This document shows, piece after piece, positions 36,359 through 45,875 of a stretch of DNA of 64,000 nt. The notes under the pieces are model-generated. The model saw only the letters and a program-made list of their open reading frames with translations, was not told where the DNA came from and did no database searches. This stretch comes from Azoarcus sp. CIB. GTDB lineage: Bacteria > Pseudomonadota > Gammaproteobacteria > Burkholderiales > Rhodocyclaceae. The stretch spans positions 2,232,001 through 2,296,000 of the forward strand of contig NZ_CP011072.1 in assembly GCF_001190925.1 (NCBI RefSeq), given 5' to 3'. Position 1 is the stretch's first letter. The number at the start of each line of letters is the position of its first letter. Made by a program: the position numbers and the translations under genes.

Positions 36359-37096
36359 ATGAACACCAAGATCCGATATCGAGTATTGCTGGTCGACGAC
36401 GACGCGCGCCTGCGCGATCTTTTGTCGCGCTACCTTCAGGAACAGGGCTTCACGGTCAAGGCCGTCGTGGACGCAGCGTCCATGGATCGCGCCCTGCACC
36501 GCGAGCATTACGACGTGATGGTGCTGGACCTGATGCTTCCCGGCGAAGACGGCCTTGCCATCTGCCGGCGCCTGCGGGCCGACCAGAACGCCATCCCCAT
36601 CATCATGCTCACCGCCAAGGGTGACGACGTCGACCGTATCATCGGCCTCGAGATGGGCGCCGACGACTACCTTGCCAAGCCGTTCAACCCCCGCGAACTC
36701 GTTGCCCGCATCCACGCCGTGATGCGCCGGCAGCCTCCGACGCTGCCCGGCGCACCGACGATCGAAGACGAGGTCGTCAAGTTCGGCAACGTGCAGGTGA
36801 ATCTCGGCGTACGTTCGCTCGTGCGCGACGGGGAGGAAATCTCCCTTACGACCGGCGAATTCTCGCTACTGAAGGTCCTGCTCCAGCATCCGCGCCAGCC
36901 GCTGTCGCGCGACAAGCTTATGGAGCTGGCACGAGGCCGCGAATACGGCGTCTTCGATCGCGCCATCGACGTGCAGGTGAGCCGCCTGCGCAAGCTCGTC
37001 GAAGACGACCCTGCCAAGCCACGCTACATCCAGACCGTGTGGGGCTTCGGATACGTGTTCGTGCCGGATGAATCGAAGTCTGCCAACGAAGCCTGA
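36359..37096 (+). CDS. ompR: OmpR-type response regulator
   Basis: A 245-residue two-component regulator. The receiver domain (about 7-122) has the acidic pocket DDD13-15, phospho-acceptor Asp57 (VMVLDLMLPGEDG), and the Thr and Lys of the switch (PIIMLTAKGDD; ADDYLAKPFNP). The C-terminal OmpR/PhoB winged helix (about 140-238) contains LTTGEFSLLKVLLQHPRQPL and DVQVSRLRKLVEDDP. The strong OmpR-type character (MNTKIRYRVLLVDDDARLRD) and the following EnvZ-type kinase support the name. Regulon in this organism unknown; porins and osmotic response are the usual targets. Confidence 0.92.
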   Translation: MNTKIRYRVLLVDDDARLRDLLSRYLQEQGFTVKAVVDAASMDRALHREHYDVMVLDLMLPGEDGLAICRRLRADQNAIPIIMLTAKGDDVDRIIGLEMGADDYLAKPFNPRELVARIHAVMRRQPPTLPGAPTIEDEVVKFGNVQVNLGVRSLVRDGEEISLTTGEFSLLKVLLQHPRQPLSRDKLMELARGREYGVFDRAIDVQVSRLRKLVEDDPAKPRYIQTVWGFGYVFVPDESKSANEA

Positions 37097-38528
37097 ACCG
37101 CCGGCAGCAGACGTCGGGGAACCCTCGCCAAGTCCCGCGAGCCAGGAACCGCGCCTTGCGCAGTTCCTGCCGCGGACGCTCCTCTGGCAGACCTTCTTCC
37201 TCATCGCCCTGCTTCTGACGCTGGCGCTGGCAACCTGGTCGCAGATCTTCAGTCATTTCGAAGAGCCGGCCCGCGCCCGCAACCTGGCCCAGATGGTCGC
37301 CAGCGTCGTGAATCTCACACGCACGGCGCTCATCAACTCGGAAGTCGAGCGGCGCACGGAGTTGCTGATCGAGCTAGCCGCGCTGGAGGGAATGCGCATC
37401 TACCCGGCCGAGCCCAGCGACGAACTCGAACCGCTGCCCGACACACGCGGGATGCAGATGCTGACGCAGGAAGTCCGCCGGCAGCTCGGAACCCACACCC
37501 GCTTCGCTTCGCGCTGGAAGGCCCTCGATGGCTTCTGGGTGAGTTTCCGTCTCGACCCCGACGACGAACAGGATTTCTGGCTGATGCTCCCGTCCGAGCG
37601 TATCGAGCGGACCGGCGCCCTGGAATGGCTCGTCTGGGGAGGCGGCGCGCTCTTGGCGGCACTGTTCGGTGCCTACATGATCGTGTCCCGCATCGGCGTC
37701 CCGCTGCGCAACCTGGCCCGCTCGGCGCGCGTCGTCGGCAGCGGCCGCACGCCGCCGCACCTCCCCGAAAGCGGGCCGCTGGAGATCGCCACGGTTGCGC
37801 GGGCGTTCAACCAGATGGCCGGCGACCTCGCTCGCACCGACGCCGACCGCGCCTTGATTCTCGCCGGCGTGTCGCATGACCTGCGCACGCCCCTCGCGCG
37901 TCTGCGTCTCGGCATCGAGATGTCCGGCGCGCCCGACACCGACGTTCGCGCAATGGTCGCCGACGTCGAGGAAATGGACCGCATCATCGGCCAGTTCCTC
38001 GATTTCGGGCGCGGCGAACCGCAGGAGCCCCTGCAGCTCGAGGACCTCGCGGGCCTGCTCGCCGACATCGCGGAACCCTATCGCCTGCGTGGCATCAAGG
38101 TGCGCCTCGACACACCGGCAAGCCTCCCGGTGCCGGTGCGCACCCTCCCGCTGCGGCGCGCGGTCCGCAACCTGATGGACAACGCGGTGCGCTACGCTGG
38201 AGAAGAAAATCCCATCAGCCTCACCCTTTCGAGCCGCGGCGACGAAGCCCTGATCGAAGTCGCCGATCGCGGCCCCGGCATTCCCGAGGCCGACATGGAG
38301 CGCATGCGACATCCCTTCACGCGGCTCGAGACCGCACGCTCGAACACCAAGGGCGCCGGCCTCGGCCTCGCCATCGTCGAACGCATCGTTGCCTCGCATG
38401 ATGGCCGACTCGAGTTGCGCACCCGCAACGGCGGTGGCCTGCGCGCAATCATCCATCTGCCCCTTGAAGGACCGAAGCGCGGCCGCGGTCGCCTGCTCGC
38501 TGGCGAAAGCGAGGCAGACGGCGAGTAG
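37068..38528 (+). CDS. envZ: EnvZ-type sensor histidine kinase
   Basis: A 486-residue inner-membrane kinase. The first helix is [18 protein letters not shown] (about 40-58), followed by a periplasmic region of about 125 residues and a second helix near 190-208. Then come a HAMP domain, a HisKA domain with phospho-acceptor His270 in [16 protein letters not shown], and an ATPase domain with [23 protein letters not shown] and [14 protein letters not shown]. It overlaps ompR by 29 bases, so the pair is co-translated. A Pro-rich cytoplasmic N-terminus of about 35 residues precedes the first helix. Confidence 0.92.
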   Translation: MNRSLPTKPEPPAADVGEPSPSPASQEPRLAQFLPRTLLWQTFFLIALLLTLALATWSQIFSHFEEPARARNLAQMVASVVNLTRTALINSEVERRTELLIELAALEGMRIYPAEPSDELEPLPDTRGMQMLTQEVRRQLGTHTRFASRWKALDGFWVSFRLDPDDEQDFWLMLPSERIERTGALEWLVWGGGALLAALFGAYMIVSRIGVPLRNLARSARVVGSGRTPPHLPESGPLEIATVARAFNQMAGDLARTDADRALILAGVSHDLRTPLARLRLGIEMSGAPDTDVRAMVADVEEMDRIIGQFLDFGRGEPQEPLQLEDLAGLLADIAEPYRLRGIKVRLDTPASLPVPVRTLPLRRAVRNLMDNAVRYAGEENPISLTLSSRGDEALIEVADRGPGIPEADMERMRHPFTRLETARSNTKGAGLGLAIVERIVASHDGRLELRTRNGGGLRAIIHLPLEGPKRGRGRLLAGESEADGE

Positions 38529-38569
38529 TACAAACCGATTGCCACGCCGGTTCGCTATAATCCCCGCGC

Positions 38570-39178
38570 ATGAAGATTCTTTTCGACCTGCTTCCCGTCA
38601 TCCTGTTCTTTGCCGCCTACAAGTTCGCCGGACACGACCCGGCAGCGGCGCACGACCTCGCCACCCGGGTCCTCGGCGAGGGCATCCAGGCCACCCAGGC
38701 TCCCATCCTCATTGCGACGGCGGTCGCGATCCTCGCAACGGCCGGCCAGATCGCCTGGGTATGGTTCAGGCACCGCAAGGTCGACACGATGCTGTGGGTC
38801 AGCCTCGCGATCATCGTCGTATTCGGCGGCGCGACCCTGTTCTTCCACAATCCCACCTTCATCAAGTGGAAGCCGACCGCACTCTACTGGCTCTTCGGCA
38901 TCACGCTCGCCGGCTCGGAGTTGCTGTTCCACCGCAACCTGATCCGCAAGATGCTCGAAGCGCAGGTGCGCCTCCCCGAGCCGGTGTGGGGGCGCCTCAG
39001 CCATGCCTGGACCGCGTTCTTCATCGGCATGGGCGTTCTCAACCTGTACGTCGCCTACAACTTTTCCGAAGAAAACTGGGTCAATTTCAAGCTCTTCGGT
39101 GGCATGGGCCTGATGCTTCTGTTCGTACTGGCCCAGGGCCTCTACCTCTCCAAACACATTCAGGAGGAAACCAGCTGA
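38570..39178 (+). CDS. yciB: inner membrane-spanning protein YciB / septation protein A
   Basis: A 202-residue membrane protein with five to six helices, implicated in cell envelope synthesis and intracellular septation. Family features are [20 protein letters not shown] at the start, the segment [20 protein letters not shown] with [11 protein letters not shown], and the C-terminal [18 protein letters not shown]. Its stop overlaps the yciI start by one base (TGATG). Confidence 0.93.
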   Translation: MKILFDLLPVILFFAAYKFAGHDPAAAHDLATRVLGEGIQATQAPILIATAVAILATAGQIAWVWFRHRKVDTMLWVSLAIIVVFGGATLFFHNPTFIKWKPTALYWLFGITLAGSELLFHRNLIRKMLEAQVRLPEPVWGRLSHAWTAFFIGMGVLNLYVAYNFSEENWVNFKLFGGMGLMLLFVLAQGLYLSKHIQEETS

Positions 39179-39477
39179 TGCTTTACGTGCTGACGGGCGA
39201 AGACGCCCCGGGCAAACTCGACGCCCGCATGGCCGTGCGCCCGGCGCACCTCGCGCGCCTCGAAGCGCTGCGTGACGAGGGGCGGCTCGTGGTAGCCGGC
39301 CCCATGCCTGCAATCGACTCGCCCGACCCCGGCCCGGCCGGCTTCTTCGGCAGCCTCGTGATCGCCGAATTCCCGTCCCAGACGGACGCCGAAGCCTGGC
39401 TCGCGAGCGACCCGTACGTCACCAACGGAGTCTTCGCGCGCACCAGCGTGCGCCCGTACAAGAAGGTCCTGCCGTGA
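39178..39477 (+). CDS. yciI: YciI family protein
   Basis: A 99-residue single-domain protein of the YCII fold, whose enzymatic role is not settled. The presumed active-site residues are present: His in [11 protein letters not shown] and Asp in [13 protein letters not shown]. It sits in the conserved yciB-yciI-bolA-ppiC order; its stop overlaps the bolA start (GTGA). Confidence 0.88.
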   Translation: MLYVLTGEDAPGKLDARMAVRPAHLARLEALRDEGRLVVAGPMPAIDSPDPGPAGFFGSLVIAEFPSQTDAEAWLASDPYVTNGVFARTSVRPYKKVLP

Positions 39478-39764
39478 CGGTGATCGACGAGATCAGGGAC
39501 CGACTCGCGCTCCTCAACCCCCTCTCGATCGAAATCGAGGACGACAGCGCCCTGCACGCCGGACATGCCGGCGCCAAGGGCGGCGGCGGACACTACCGCA
39601 TGACGATGGTGTCGGACGCATTTATCGGCAAAAATACGGTTGCACGTCACCGACTCATATATGGAGCGCTGGGCGAACTGATGCGAACCCGCATCCATGC
39701 ACTCGCCATTCGCGCCCTGACGGCCGAAGAGGCCAACACTCAACCCAACAGGAAGGAACTTTGA
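39474..39764 (+). CDS. bolA: BolA family protein
   Basis: A 96-residue BolA-like protein; family members act with monothiol glutaredoxins in iron-sulfur trafficking and as morphology or stress factors. Conserved features: [20 protein letters not shown] with [20 protein letters not shown] and the terminal [13 protein letters not shown]. The start is GTG, overlapping the yciI stop by three bases, and the stop overlaps the PPIase ATG by one base. Confidence 0.92.
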   Translation: MTVIDEIRDRLALLNPLSIEIEDDSALHAGHAGAKGGGGHYRMTMVSDAFIGKNTVARHRLIYGALGELMRTRIHALAIRALTAEEANTQPNRKEL

Positions 39765-40546
39765 TGATTCGCTTTCCCAGCCGTCTCGCTCTTTGTCTCA
39801 TGGCCGGCCTGATCGGCCAAGCGGCCCATGCCGCAGGCCCTGCTGCCACGGTGAACGGCACCGCGATCTCCGCTGCGCGCGCCGACGTGATGTTCAACGA
39901 GCAGCGCGCCCAGGGCGCTCCCGACAACCCGCAGCTCCGCGACGCGGTGCGCGAGGAGCTGATCCGCCGCGAAGTCCTGGCTCAGGAAGCAGCCAAAAAG
40001 GGGCTCGACAAGAAGAGCGAAGTGCAGGCCCAGATGGACCTCGCCCGCCAGGCAGTGCTGCTGCGTGCCTACATTCAGGATTACGTGAAGACCAACCCAG
40101 TCACCGACGCCGACCTGAAGAAGGAATACGACAGCGTCAAGGGCAAGATGGGCTCGAAGGAATACAAGCCGCGTCACGTCCTGGTCGAGACCGAGGACGA
40201 GGCCAAGGCGATCATCGCCAAGCTGAAGGCCGGCGAGAAGTTCGACGCCCTCGCCAAGCAGTCGAAGGATCCGGGCTCCAAGGACAACGGCGGCGACCTC
40301 GGCTGGAGCAATCCGGGCATGTTCGTGAAGCCTTTCTCCGATGCGATGGTCAAGCTCGAGAAGGGCAAGTACAGCGACGCGCCCGTGAAGTCGGACTTCG
40401 GCTACCACGTGATCCAGCTCGACGACGTGCGCGACCTGAAGGCGCCCGACTTCGACGAAGTGAAGCCGCAGCTCGAGCAGCGTCTGCAGCAGCAAAAGAT
40501 CGAGAAGCACATCATGGATCTGCGCGCCAAGGCGAAGGTCCAGTAA
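39764..40546 (+). CDS. periplasmic peptidyl-prolyl cis-trans isomerase (PpiC/parvulin type)
   Basis: A 260-residue exported folding factor. The signal peptide is [20 protein letters not shown], cleaved near AHAAG. An N-terminal SurA-like helical chaperone region (about 25-125) is followed by a parvulin domain (about 130-225) with KPRHVLVETEDEAKAI, GGDLGWSNPGMFVKPFSDAM and SDFGYHVIQLDDVR. It ends with a helical tail. ATG at 39764 is chosen over a TTG one codon earlier. Last gene of the yciB-yciI-bolA-ppiC unit, followed by a strong terminator. Confidence 0.93.
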   Translation: MIRFPSRLALCLMAGLIGQAAHAAGPAATVNGTAISAARADVMFNEQRAQGAPDNPQLRDAVREELIRREVLAQEAAKKGLDKKSEVQAQMDLARQAVLLRAYIQDYVKTNPVTDADLKKEYDSVKGKMGSKEYKPRHVLVETEDEAKAIIAKLKAGEKFDALAKQSKDPGSKDNGGDLGWSNPGMFVKPFSDAMVKLEKGKYSDAPVKSDFGYHVIQLDDVRDLKAPDFDEVKPQLEQRLQQQKIEKHIMDLRAKAKVQ

Positions 40547-40566
40547 GCGTCCCGACCTGAAACACG

Positions 40567-40601
40567 AAGGGCCGCCCCGAGCGATCGGGGCGGCCCTTTG
40601 C
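40567..40601 (+). terminator. intrinsic terminator after the PPIase gene
   Basis: Perfect 14-base stem AAGGGCCGCCCCGA (40567-40580) / TCGGGGCGGCCCTT (40585-40598) with a GCGA loop, then TTTG. The symmetrical A/T ends allow it to stop the convergent acyl-CoA dehydrogenase transcript as well. Confidence 0.85.
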
Positions 40602-40652
40602 ATTCCGGGGCCCGACACGCGGAGGAGAGCTGCCGCCCCCTCCGCCGCGTCG

Positions 40653-42449
40653 TCAGAACTGTGCTTCGTCGAGCGCCAGCGCACCCGCGGCGCCATTCAC
40701 GACCGAGTACGACAGCGCCTGCGCCTGCGACAGGATGTGGTCGGCGTAGAAGCGCGCGGTGACGATCTTGGTCTTGTAGAACTCGTCGGAGGAGCCTTCC
40801 GCGATGCGCATCGACGACACCAGCGCGGCACGCGCCATGAGCCAGCCGCCGGCCACGATGCCGAGAAGCTTGAGGAAGGGCACCGAGCCCACGGAGGCGG
40901 CCTTGATGTCCTTGCCGTAGGTCGCAAGAACGTACTCGACCGCCGCTTCGAGCGCGGCGATGCCCGATTCGAGGGATCTGCGGATCGCCACGAACGCCTC
41001 GTCGCCGGCGTGCTCGCCGAGCTGAGCGACCACGCCGCGCATTTCCGCGATCAGGGCCTTGATCGTGACGCCACCTTCGCGCGCGGTCTTCCGGCCGATG
41101 AGGTCGTTCGCCTGAATCGCGGTCGTGCCTTCGTAGATCGTCGTGATGCGCGAATCGCGCAGATGTTGCGCGGCGCCGGTTTCCTCGATGAAGCCCATGC
41201 CGCCATGCACCTGCACACCGGTCGAGGCGATGTCGATCGAGTTTTCCGTCGACCAGCCCTTGACGACCGGAATCATCAGGTCGACAAAAGCCTGATTTTC
41301 CGCACGCACCGCAGCGTCGGGATCCCGATGCGCAGCGTCGTTCGCGGCAGCCACGACGTAGGCCAGCGCACGGCTGGCTTCGGTCTGCGACTTCATCGAC
41401 ATCAGCATGCGGCGCACATCCGGGTGATGGATGATCGAGACCTTCGGGCCGCCGCGCACGCCCATCTCGGTCCCCTGGACGCGATCCTTGGCATAGGTCA
41501 GCGCGTGCTGATAGGCACGCTCTGACAGCGCAACGCCTTCCATGCCGACCGCGAAGCGTGCTTCGTTCATCATGATGAACATGTACTCGAGGCCGCGATT
41601 CTCCTCGCCGATGAGGGTGCCGATCGCGCCGCCGTGGTCGCCGAACGCGAGCACGCAGGTCGGGCTCGCGTGGATGCCCAGCTTGTGTTCGATCGACACG
41701 CAGTGGACGTCGTTGCGCTCACCCGGGGTACCGTCGGCGTTGAGCAGGAACTTGGGCACGACGAAGAGCGAGATGCCTTTCACGCCTTCCGGTGCGTCCG
41801 GCAGGCGGGCGAGCACGAGGTGGACGATGTTGTCCGTCATGTCGTGTTCGCCGTAGGTGATGAAGATCTTCTGGCCGAAGATCTTGTAGGTACCGTCAGG
41901 CTGCGGTTCCGCGCGGGTGCGCACGGCCGCGAGGTCCGAACCGGCCTGCGGTTCGGTCAGGTTCATGGTGCCGGTCCATTCGCCGCTCACCATCTTCGGC
42001 AGGTAGGCTGCCTTCTGTTCATCGGTGCCGCGCAGCGTGACCGCTTCGATCGCGCCATTGGTCAACATCGGGCACAGGGAGAAGGCCATGTTGGCCGATT
42101 TCCACATTTCCATCACTGCGGTCGCAACAAGCTTCGGCAGGCCCTGACCGCCGAATTCGGGTTCGCACGCGAGCGCGGTCCAGCCGGCTTCGGCAAACTG
42201 CTTGTAGGCTTCCTTCCAGCCCGGCGCGGTGCGGACGTTGCCGCTGTCCCACTTGGCACCTTCCTGGTCGCCAATCCGGTTCAGCGGGGCGAGGACGCCG
42301 CTGGCGAACTTGTTCGCCTCATCGAGGATCGCATCCACCAGATCCGCGGATACTTCCTCGCATCCGGGCAATTTCGCGACTTCGTCGAGGCCAGCCAGCT
42401 CGCGCATGACGAACTGCATGTCGCGGATCGGCGCAGTGTATTGACTCAT
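40653..42449 (-). CDS. acyl-CoA dehydrogenase with C-terminal extension
   Basis: FAD-dependent dehydrogenation of an acyl-CoA thioester. The 598-residue protein is of the long type with an extra C-terminal domain, related to the 3-methylmercaptopropionyl-CoA dehydrogenase and long-chain groups. Visible features: LTEPQAGSDLAAVRTRAEP (FAD/substrate region), VHGGMGFIEETGAAQHLRD, and the catalytic Glu in ITTIYEGTTAIQANDL. The C-terminal domain occupies about 460-598. Substrate chain length cannot be told. The neighbouring etfBA genes on the same strand encode its likely electron acceptor, with an 86-base gap. Confidence 0.92.
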   Translation of the reverse strand: MSQYTAPIRDMQFVMRELAGLDEVAKLPGCEEVSADLVDAILDEANKFASGVLAPLNRIGDQEGAKWDSGNVRTAPGWKEAYKQFAEAGWTALACEPEFGGQGLPKLVATAVMEMWKSANMAFSLCPMLTNGAIEAVTLRGTDEQKAAYLPKMVSGEWTGTMNLTEPQAGSDLAAVRTRAEPQPDGTYKIFGQKIFITYGEHDMTDNIVHLVLARLPDAPEGVKGISLFVVPKFLLNADGTPGERNDVHCVSIEHKLGIHASPTCVLAFGDHGGAIGTLIGEENRGLEYMFIMMNEARFAVGMEGVALSERAYQHALTYAKDRVQGTEMGVRGGPKVSIIHHPDVRRMLMSMKSQTEASRALAYVVAAANDAAHRDPDAAVRAENQAFVDLMIPVVKGWSTENSIDIASTGVQVHGGMGFIEETGAAQHLRDSRITTIYEGTTAIQANDLIGRKTAREGGVTIKALIAEMRGVVAQLGEHAGDEAFVAIRRSLESGIAALEAAVEYVLATYGKDIKAASVGSVPFLKLLGIVAGGWLMARAALVSSMRIAEGSSDEFYKTKIVTARFYADHILSQAQALSYSVVNGAAGALALDEAQF

Positions 42450-42535
42450 GTGTTCTTCTCCCGAGACCTGCTTATTGTGAAACTGCGCCCGGGTGGGCGC
42501 AGTCCTTGTACAGCTTTTTTATATTTCTAGAGCAT

Positions 42536-43480
42536 TCAGCCGACAGCTTTGGCCAGCTCCGGCACAACTTCGAACAGATCGCCGACGAGGCCGTAATCCG
42601 CCACCTGGAAAATCGGCGCTTCCGGATCCTTATTGATCGCGACGATCACCTTGGAATCCTTCATGCCCGCGAGGTGCTGGATCGCGCCCGAGATGCCGAC
42701 CGCGATGTAGAGCTGCGGCGCGACGATCTTGCCGGTCTGGCCGACCTGGTAGTCGTTGGGCACGTAGCCCGCGTCGACCGCGGCGCGCGAAGCACCCAGC
42801 GCGGCGCCGAGGGCGTCGGCGAGCGGCTCGAGCAGCTTGTGGTAGTTCTCGCTGTTACCGAGGCCGCGACCACCCGAAACGATGATCTTCGCCGCACCGA
42901 GTTCGGGACGTGCGCTCTTGGTCAGTTCGCGGCCCTTGACGGTCGTCAGACCCAGATCGGCACCGGCAGCGACGGCTTCCACGGCAGCGGAGCCACCCTG
43001 GCCGGCGGCTTCGAAGGCGGTCGTACGCACGGTCATCACCTTCACGGCGTCGGCCGACTTCACGGTGGCCATCGCGTTGCCGGCATAGATCGGGCGCACG
43101 AAGGTGTCGGCCGACTCGATGCCGGTGACGTCGGAAATCTGCGCCACATCGAGCAACGCGGCGACGCGCGGGGCGACGTTCTTGCCGTTGGCGGTGCTGG
43201 GGGCGAGGATGTGGGTGTAGCCTGCAGCATTGGCGACAACCATCGCGGCGACGTTCTCGGCGGTCTGCGAGTCGTAGTGGGCGGCGTCCGCAACGCGCAC
43301 CTTGGCGACGCCCGCGACCTTTGCCGCCTGCTCGGCCGCCGCGCCGCAGTTGGCGCCGGCGATCAGCACGTGGACCTCAGTTGCCAACTGAGTACCGAGC
43401 TTGGCCGCGGCCGAAACGGTGTTGAGGGTCGCGGCCTTCAGGCTCGCGTTGTCGTGTTCTGCAATAACCAGGATCGCCAT
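42536..43480 (-). CDS. etfA: electron transfer flavoprotein alpha subunit
   Basis: FAD-carrying subunit of ETF, which takes electrons from acyl-CoA dehydrogenases to ETF-ubiquinone oxidoreductase. The 314-residue protein has the N-terminal alpha/beta domain ([20 protein letters not shown]) and the C-terminal FAD-binding domain with [40 protein letters not shown] and [20 protein letters not shown]. Two bases separate it from the etfB stop. Confidence 0.96.
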   Translation of the reverse strand: MAILVIAEHDNASLKAATLNTVSAAAKLGTQLATEVHVLIAGANCGAAAEQAAKVAGVAKVRVADAAHYDSQTAENVAAMVVANAAGYTHILAPSTANGKNVAPRVAALLDVAQISDVTGIESADTFVRPIYAGNAMATVKSADAVKVMTVRTTAFEAAGQGGSAAVEAVAAGADLGLTTVKGRELTKSARPELGAAKIIVSGGRGLGNSENYHKLLEPLADALGAALGASRAAVDAGYVPNDYQVGQTGKIVAPQLYIAVGISGAIQHLAGMKDSKVIVAINKDPEAPIFQVADYGLVGDLFEVVPELAKAVG

Positions 43481-43482
43481 GT

Positions 43483-44232
43483 TCAGATCACCTTCGCTTC
43501 GTTCTTGAGCTTGTCGACGAGTTGCGCGACGTCCGCAACGCGCACGCCGGCGCTGCGCTTGGGCGGCTCGGCCACTTTCAGCGTCGCCAGGCGCGGCGCG
43601 ACATCGACACCGAGATCGGCCGGCTTGACGATGTCCAGCGGCTTCTTCTTCGCCTTCATGATGTTCGGCAGCGTCGCGTAACGCGGCTCATTGAGGCGCA
43701 GGTCGGTGGTGATGACCGCCGGCAGCTTGATCTCGAGGGTTTCGAGACCGCCGTCGATCTCGCGCGTCACGGTGGCAGCACCGTCGCCGAGCGCGACCTT
43801 CGACGCGAAGGTGGCCTGCGGCCAGCCCATCAGCGCGGCCAGCATCTGGCCGGTCTGGTTCGAGTCGTCGTCGATCGCCTGCTTGCCGCAGATCACGACC
43901 GTCGGCTGCTCCTTGTCGCATAACGCCTTCAGCAGCTTCGCCACGGCGAGCGGCTGCAGTTCGACGTCGCTCTCGACGAGGATACCGCGGTCGGCGCCGA
44001 TCGCCATCGCGGCGCGGATCGTCTCCTGGCAGGCCGCGACACCGCAACTCACCGCCACGACCTCGGTCGCGATGCCGGCTTCCTTGAGCCGCACGGCTTC
44101 CTCGACGGCGATTTCGTCGAAGGGGTTCATGGACATCTTCACGTTCGCAATATCAACGCCCGTGCCGTCAGCCTTCACTCGCACCTTGACGTTGTAATCG
44201 ACTACGCGTTTGACGGGTACCAGGATCTTCAA
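43483..44232 (-). CDS. etfB: electron transfer flavoprotein beta subunit
   Basis: AMP-binding subunit of ETF. The 249-residue protein starts [20 protein letters not shown] and has the ETF-beta signature around [20 protein letters not shown] followed by [20 protein letters not shown]. The start codon is TTG at 44232 (no ATG is available), supported by AAAGGAG eight bases upstream. A TTG start may keep its translation low relative to etfA. First gene of etfBA; the 184-base gap to the divergent tetR gene carries several operator-like palindromes. Confidence 0.95.
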   Translation of the reverse strand: MKILVPVKRVVDYNVKVRVKADGTGVDIANVKMSMNPFDEIAVEEAVRLKEAGIATEVVAVSCGVAACQETIRAAMAIGADRGILVESDVELQPLAVAKLLKALCDKEQPTVVICGKQAIDDDSNQTGQMLAALMGWPQATFASKVALGDGAATVTREIDGGLETLEIKLPAVITTDLRLNEPRYATLPNIMKAKKKPLDIVKPADLGVDVAPRLATLKVAEPPKRSAGVRVADVAQLVDKLKNEAKVI

Positions 44233-44350
44233 TGCCGCGCTCCTTTGCGTGTTAGGTCGGTCGAAATTGTGGAAAGGGAATTATGTTACCGCCACCAAGC
44301 GAAAAATACGCCGTTGCGATGAACACTTGACCGCCGACCAAAAAAATCGT

Positions 44351-44418
44351 TCCATACGCATAGGTATGGAGTGCATACGGTACCGTATGGTCATCCTTTA
44401 GTCAATACTAGGTAGTAT
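44351..44418. promoter_or_regulatory. three operator-like palindromes between etfB and tetR
   Basis: Site 1: TCCATAC-N6-GTATGGA (44351-44370). Site 2: CATACGGTACCGTATG, a perfect 16-base palindrome (44374-44389). Site 3: ATACTA-GG-TAGTAT (44405-44418), overlapping the tetR start codon. Sites 1 and 2 are 21 bases apart centre to centre, two helical turns. The shared CATAC/GTATG half-sites point to one regulator, most simply the adjacent TetR protein. Confidence 0.6.
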
Positions 44419-45028
44419 GGAAAACAAGCCTCTAAAACCGCGCGTCCAGCTAGACCGCAATGCATGGGTAAGCGCTGCCACCGAGGTCCTCGCCGAGGAG
44501 GGCATCGCCGGACTTCGCGTCGAAGTGCTCGCAAAGCGCCTGAAGGTCACGAAAGGCAGCTTCTACTGGCACTTCCAGGATCGTCGGGACTTGCTGCTGG
44601 CCGTCCTTCAGGTGTGGAAGGATGGGCGGATCCGCGACATCGTCAAACAGACGCGCGCCCAGCCCGGCGGGGAGCTGGAGCAGATTTACCACGTCATCGA
44701 TATTTATAGCACGAGCCGCAGCCGGCGCGGCGCTGCAATCGAGCTCGCCGTACGCGACTGGGCGCGCCGCGACGCCGACGCCGCCGCGATCGTCGCCGAA
44801 GTCGACGACATCCGCCTGCGCTGCGCGCGCGAACTCTTCCTCGCGTGCGGCGTGCCGATGGAGGAGGCGTCGAGCCGCTGCATGCTGCTCTACGCCTACG
44901 TGTTCGGCATTTCGCTGATGATCTATGACAAGTTCGACAGCGACGTGGCACGCCTGAAGCGCGACATCGCCGACCTCATCGCGCAGTCCGCGAGCATGAA
45001 GCGCACGACCGCTGCGACCAGCAACTGA
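44417..45028 (+). CDS. TetR/AcrR family regulator divergent from etfBA
   Basis: A 203-residue TetR protein. The DNA-binding region is WVSAATEVLAEEGIAGLRVE followed by VLAKRLKVTKGSFYWHFQDR and RDLLLAVLQVWK, a canonical TetR helix-turn-helix. The ligand domain is not diagnostic. It is divergent from etfBA and faces the palindrome cluster that overlaps its own start codon, so autorepression and control of etfBA and the acyl-CoA dehydrogenase, perhaps in response to acyl-CoA, are likely (inference). The ribosome site is weak. Confidence 0.9.
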   Translation: MENKPLKPRVQLDRNAWVSAATEVLAEEGIAGLRVEVLAKRLKVTKGSFYWHFQDRRDLLLAVLQVWKDGRIRDIVKQTRAQPGGELEQIYHVIDIYSTSRSRRGAAIELAVRDWARRDADAAAIVAEVDDIRLRCARELFLACGVPMEEASSRCMLLYAYVFGISLMIYDKFDSDVARLKRDIADLIAQSASMKRTTAATSN

Positions 45029-45052
45029 GGCGCCGGGACGGGATTGCACGGA

Positions 45053-45823
45053 TCAGCCGGACGCGAGCGCCGGGAAGACGGTGCAGGCATTCCGCCCCGT
45101 CGCTTCAGCGATTTCGGCAGGGGACACGGCACGCAGCACGGCGAGCACTTCGGCAAAGCGGCGCAGATCGGCAGGTTCGTTGCGCCCTCCCTGCGCCCAG
45201 GCAGGCGGGATGTCGGGTGCGTCCGTTTCGAGCACGATCGAGTCCATCGGCAGGGTCGCCGCGAGGCTGCGGATGCGGCGCGAGCCGTCGAAAGTCATCG
45301 CCCCGCCGAAGCCCAGCCTGAAACCCATCGCGATGAAGGCGTCGGCCTGCTGACGACTGCCGTTGAAGGCGTGGGCGATGCCGCCGGGCACCTCGATGCG
45401 CCGCAGGTGCTTGAGGATGTCATCGACCGCGCGCCGGACGTGCAGGATGACGGGCAACCCGAAGCGACGGGCGAGCTTCAGTTGTTCGACGAAATACAGT
45501 TCCTGGGTGACGCGGTCGAAATCCGGCGCGAAGAAATCGAGGCCGATCTCGCCAACTGCGACCGCCTGTCCGTGCGCAAGGCGCTCCTGCAGAATGTCGA
45601 GATCCTCCTTGCAGGCACCCCCGACATACAGCGGATGGATGCCGAAGGCATGGACGATATCGGCATGGGCAGCTGACAGGGCTGCAACCCTGTCGAAATT
45701 GGCGACCTCGACTGCCGGCACGACGAAGCGGGCGACGCCCGCCGCACGCGCGGCCGCCATTACCGCGACACGATCGGCGTCGAACTCCGCGGCGTCGAGG
45801 TGGATGTGCGTATCGATGAGCAT
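45053..45823 (-). CDS. TatD family hydrolase
   Basis: A 256-residue metal-dependent hydrolase of the TatD DNase family (3'-5' exonuclease type). Metal ligands are visible in LIDTHIHLDAAEFD, AVGEIGLDFFAPDF (Glu), VILHVRRAVDD (His), GIAHAFNGSRQQA (His) and VLETDAPDIPP (Asp). The start is ATG at 45823; the frame extends upstream into the crotonase gene without family similarity. It is convergent with tetR and follows the crotonase gene by 52 bases on the same strand. Confidence 0.92.
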   Translation of the reverse strand: MLIDTHIHLDAAEFDADRVAVMAAARAAGVARFVVPAVEVANFDRVAALSAAHADIVHAFGIHPLYVGGACKEDLDILQERLAHGQAVAVGEIGLDFFAPDFDRVTQELYFVEQLKLARRFGLPVILHVRRAVDDILKHLRRIEVPGGIAHAFNGSRQQADAFIAMGFRLGFGGAMTFDGSRRIRSLAATLPMDSIVLETDAPDIPPAWAQGGRNEPADLRRFAEVLAVLRAVSPAEIAEATGRNACTVFPALASG

Positions 45824-45875
45824 TGCATCGACGCCGGGCTCGCGGGCAGGCGCGGACGGCCCTGCCCCGGCACGC

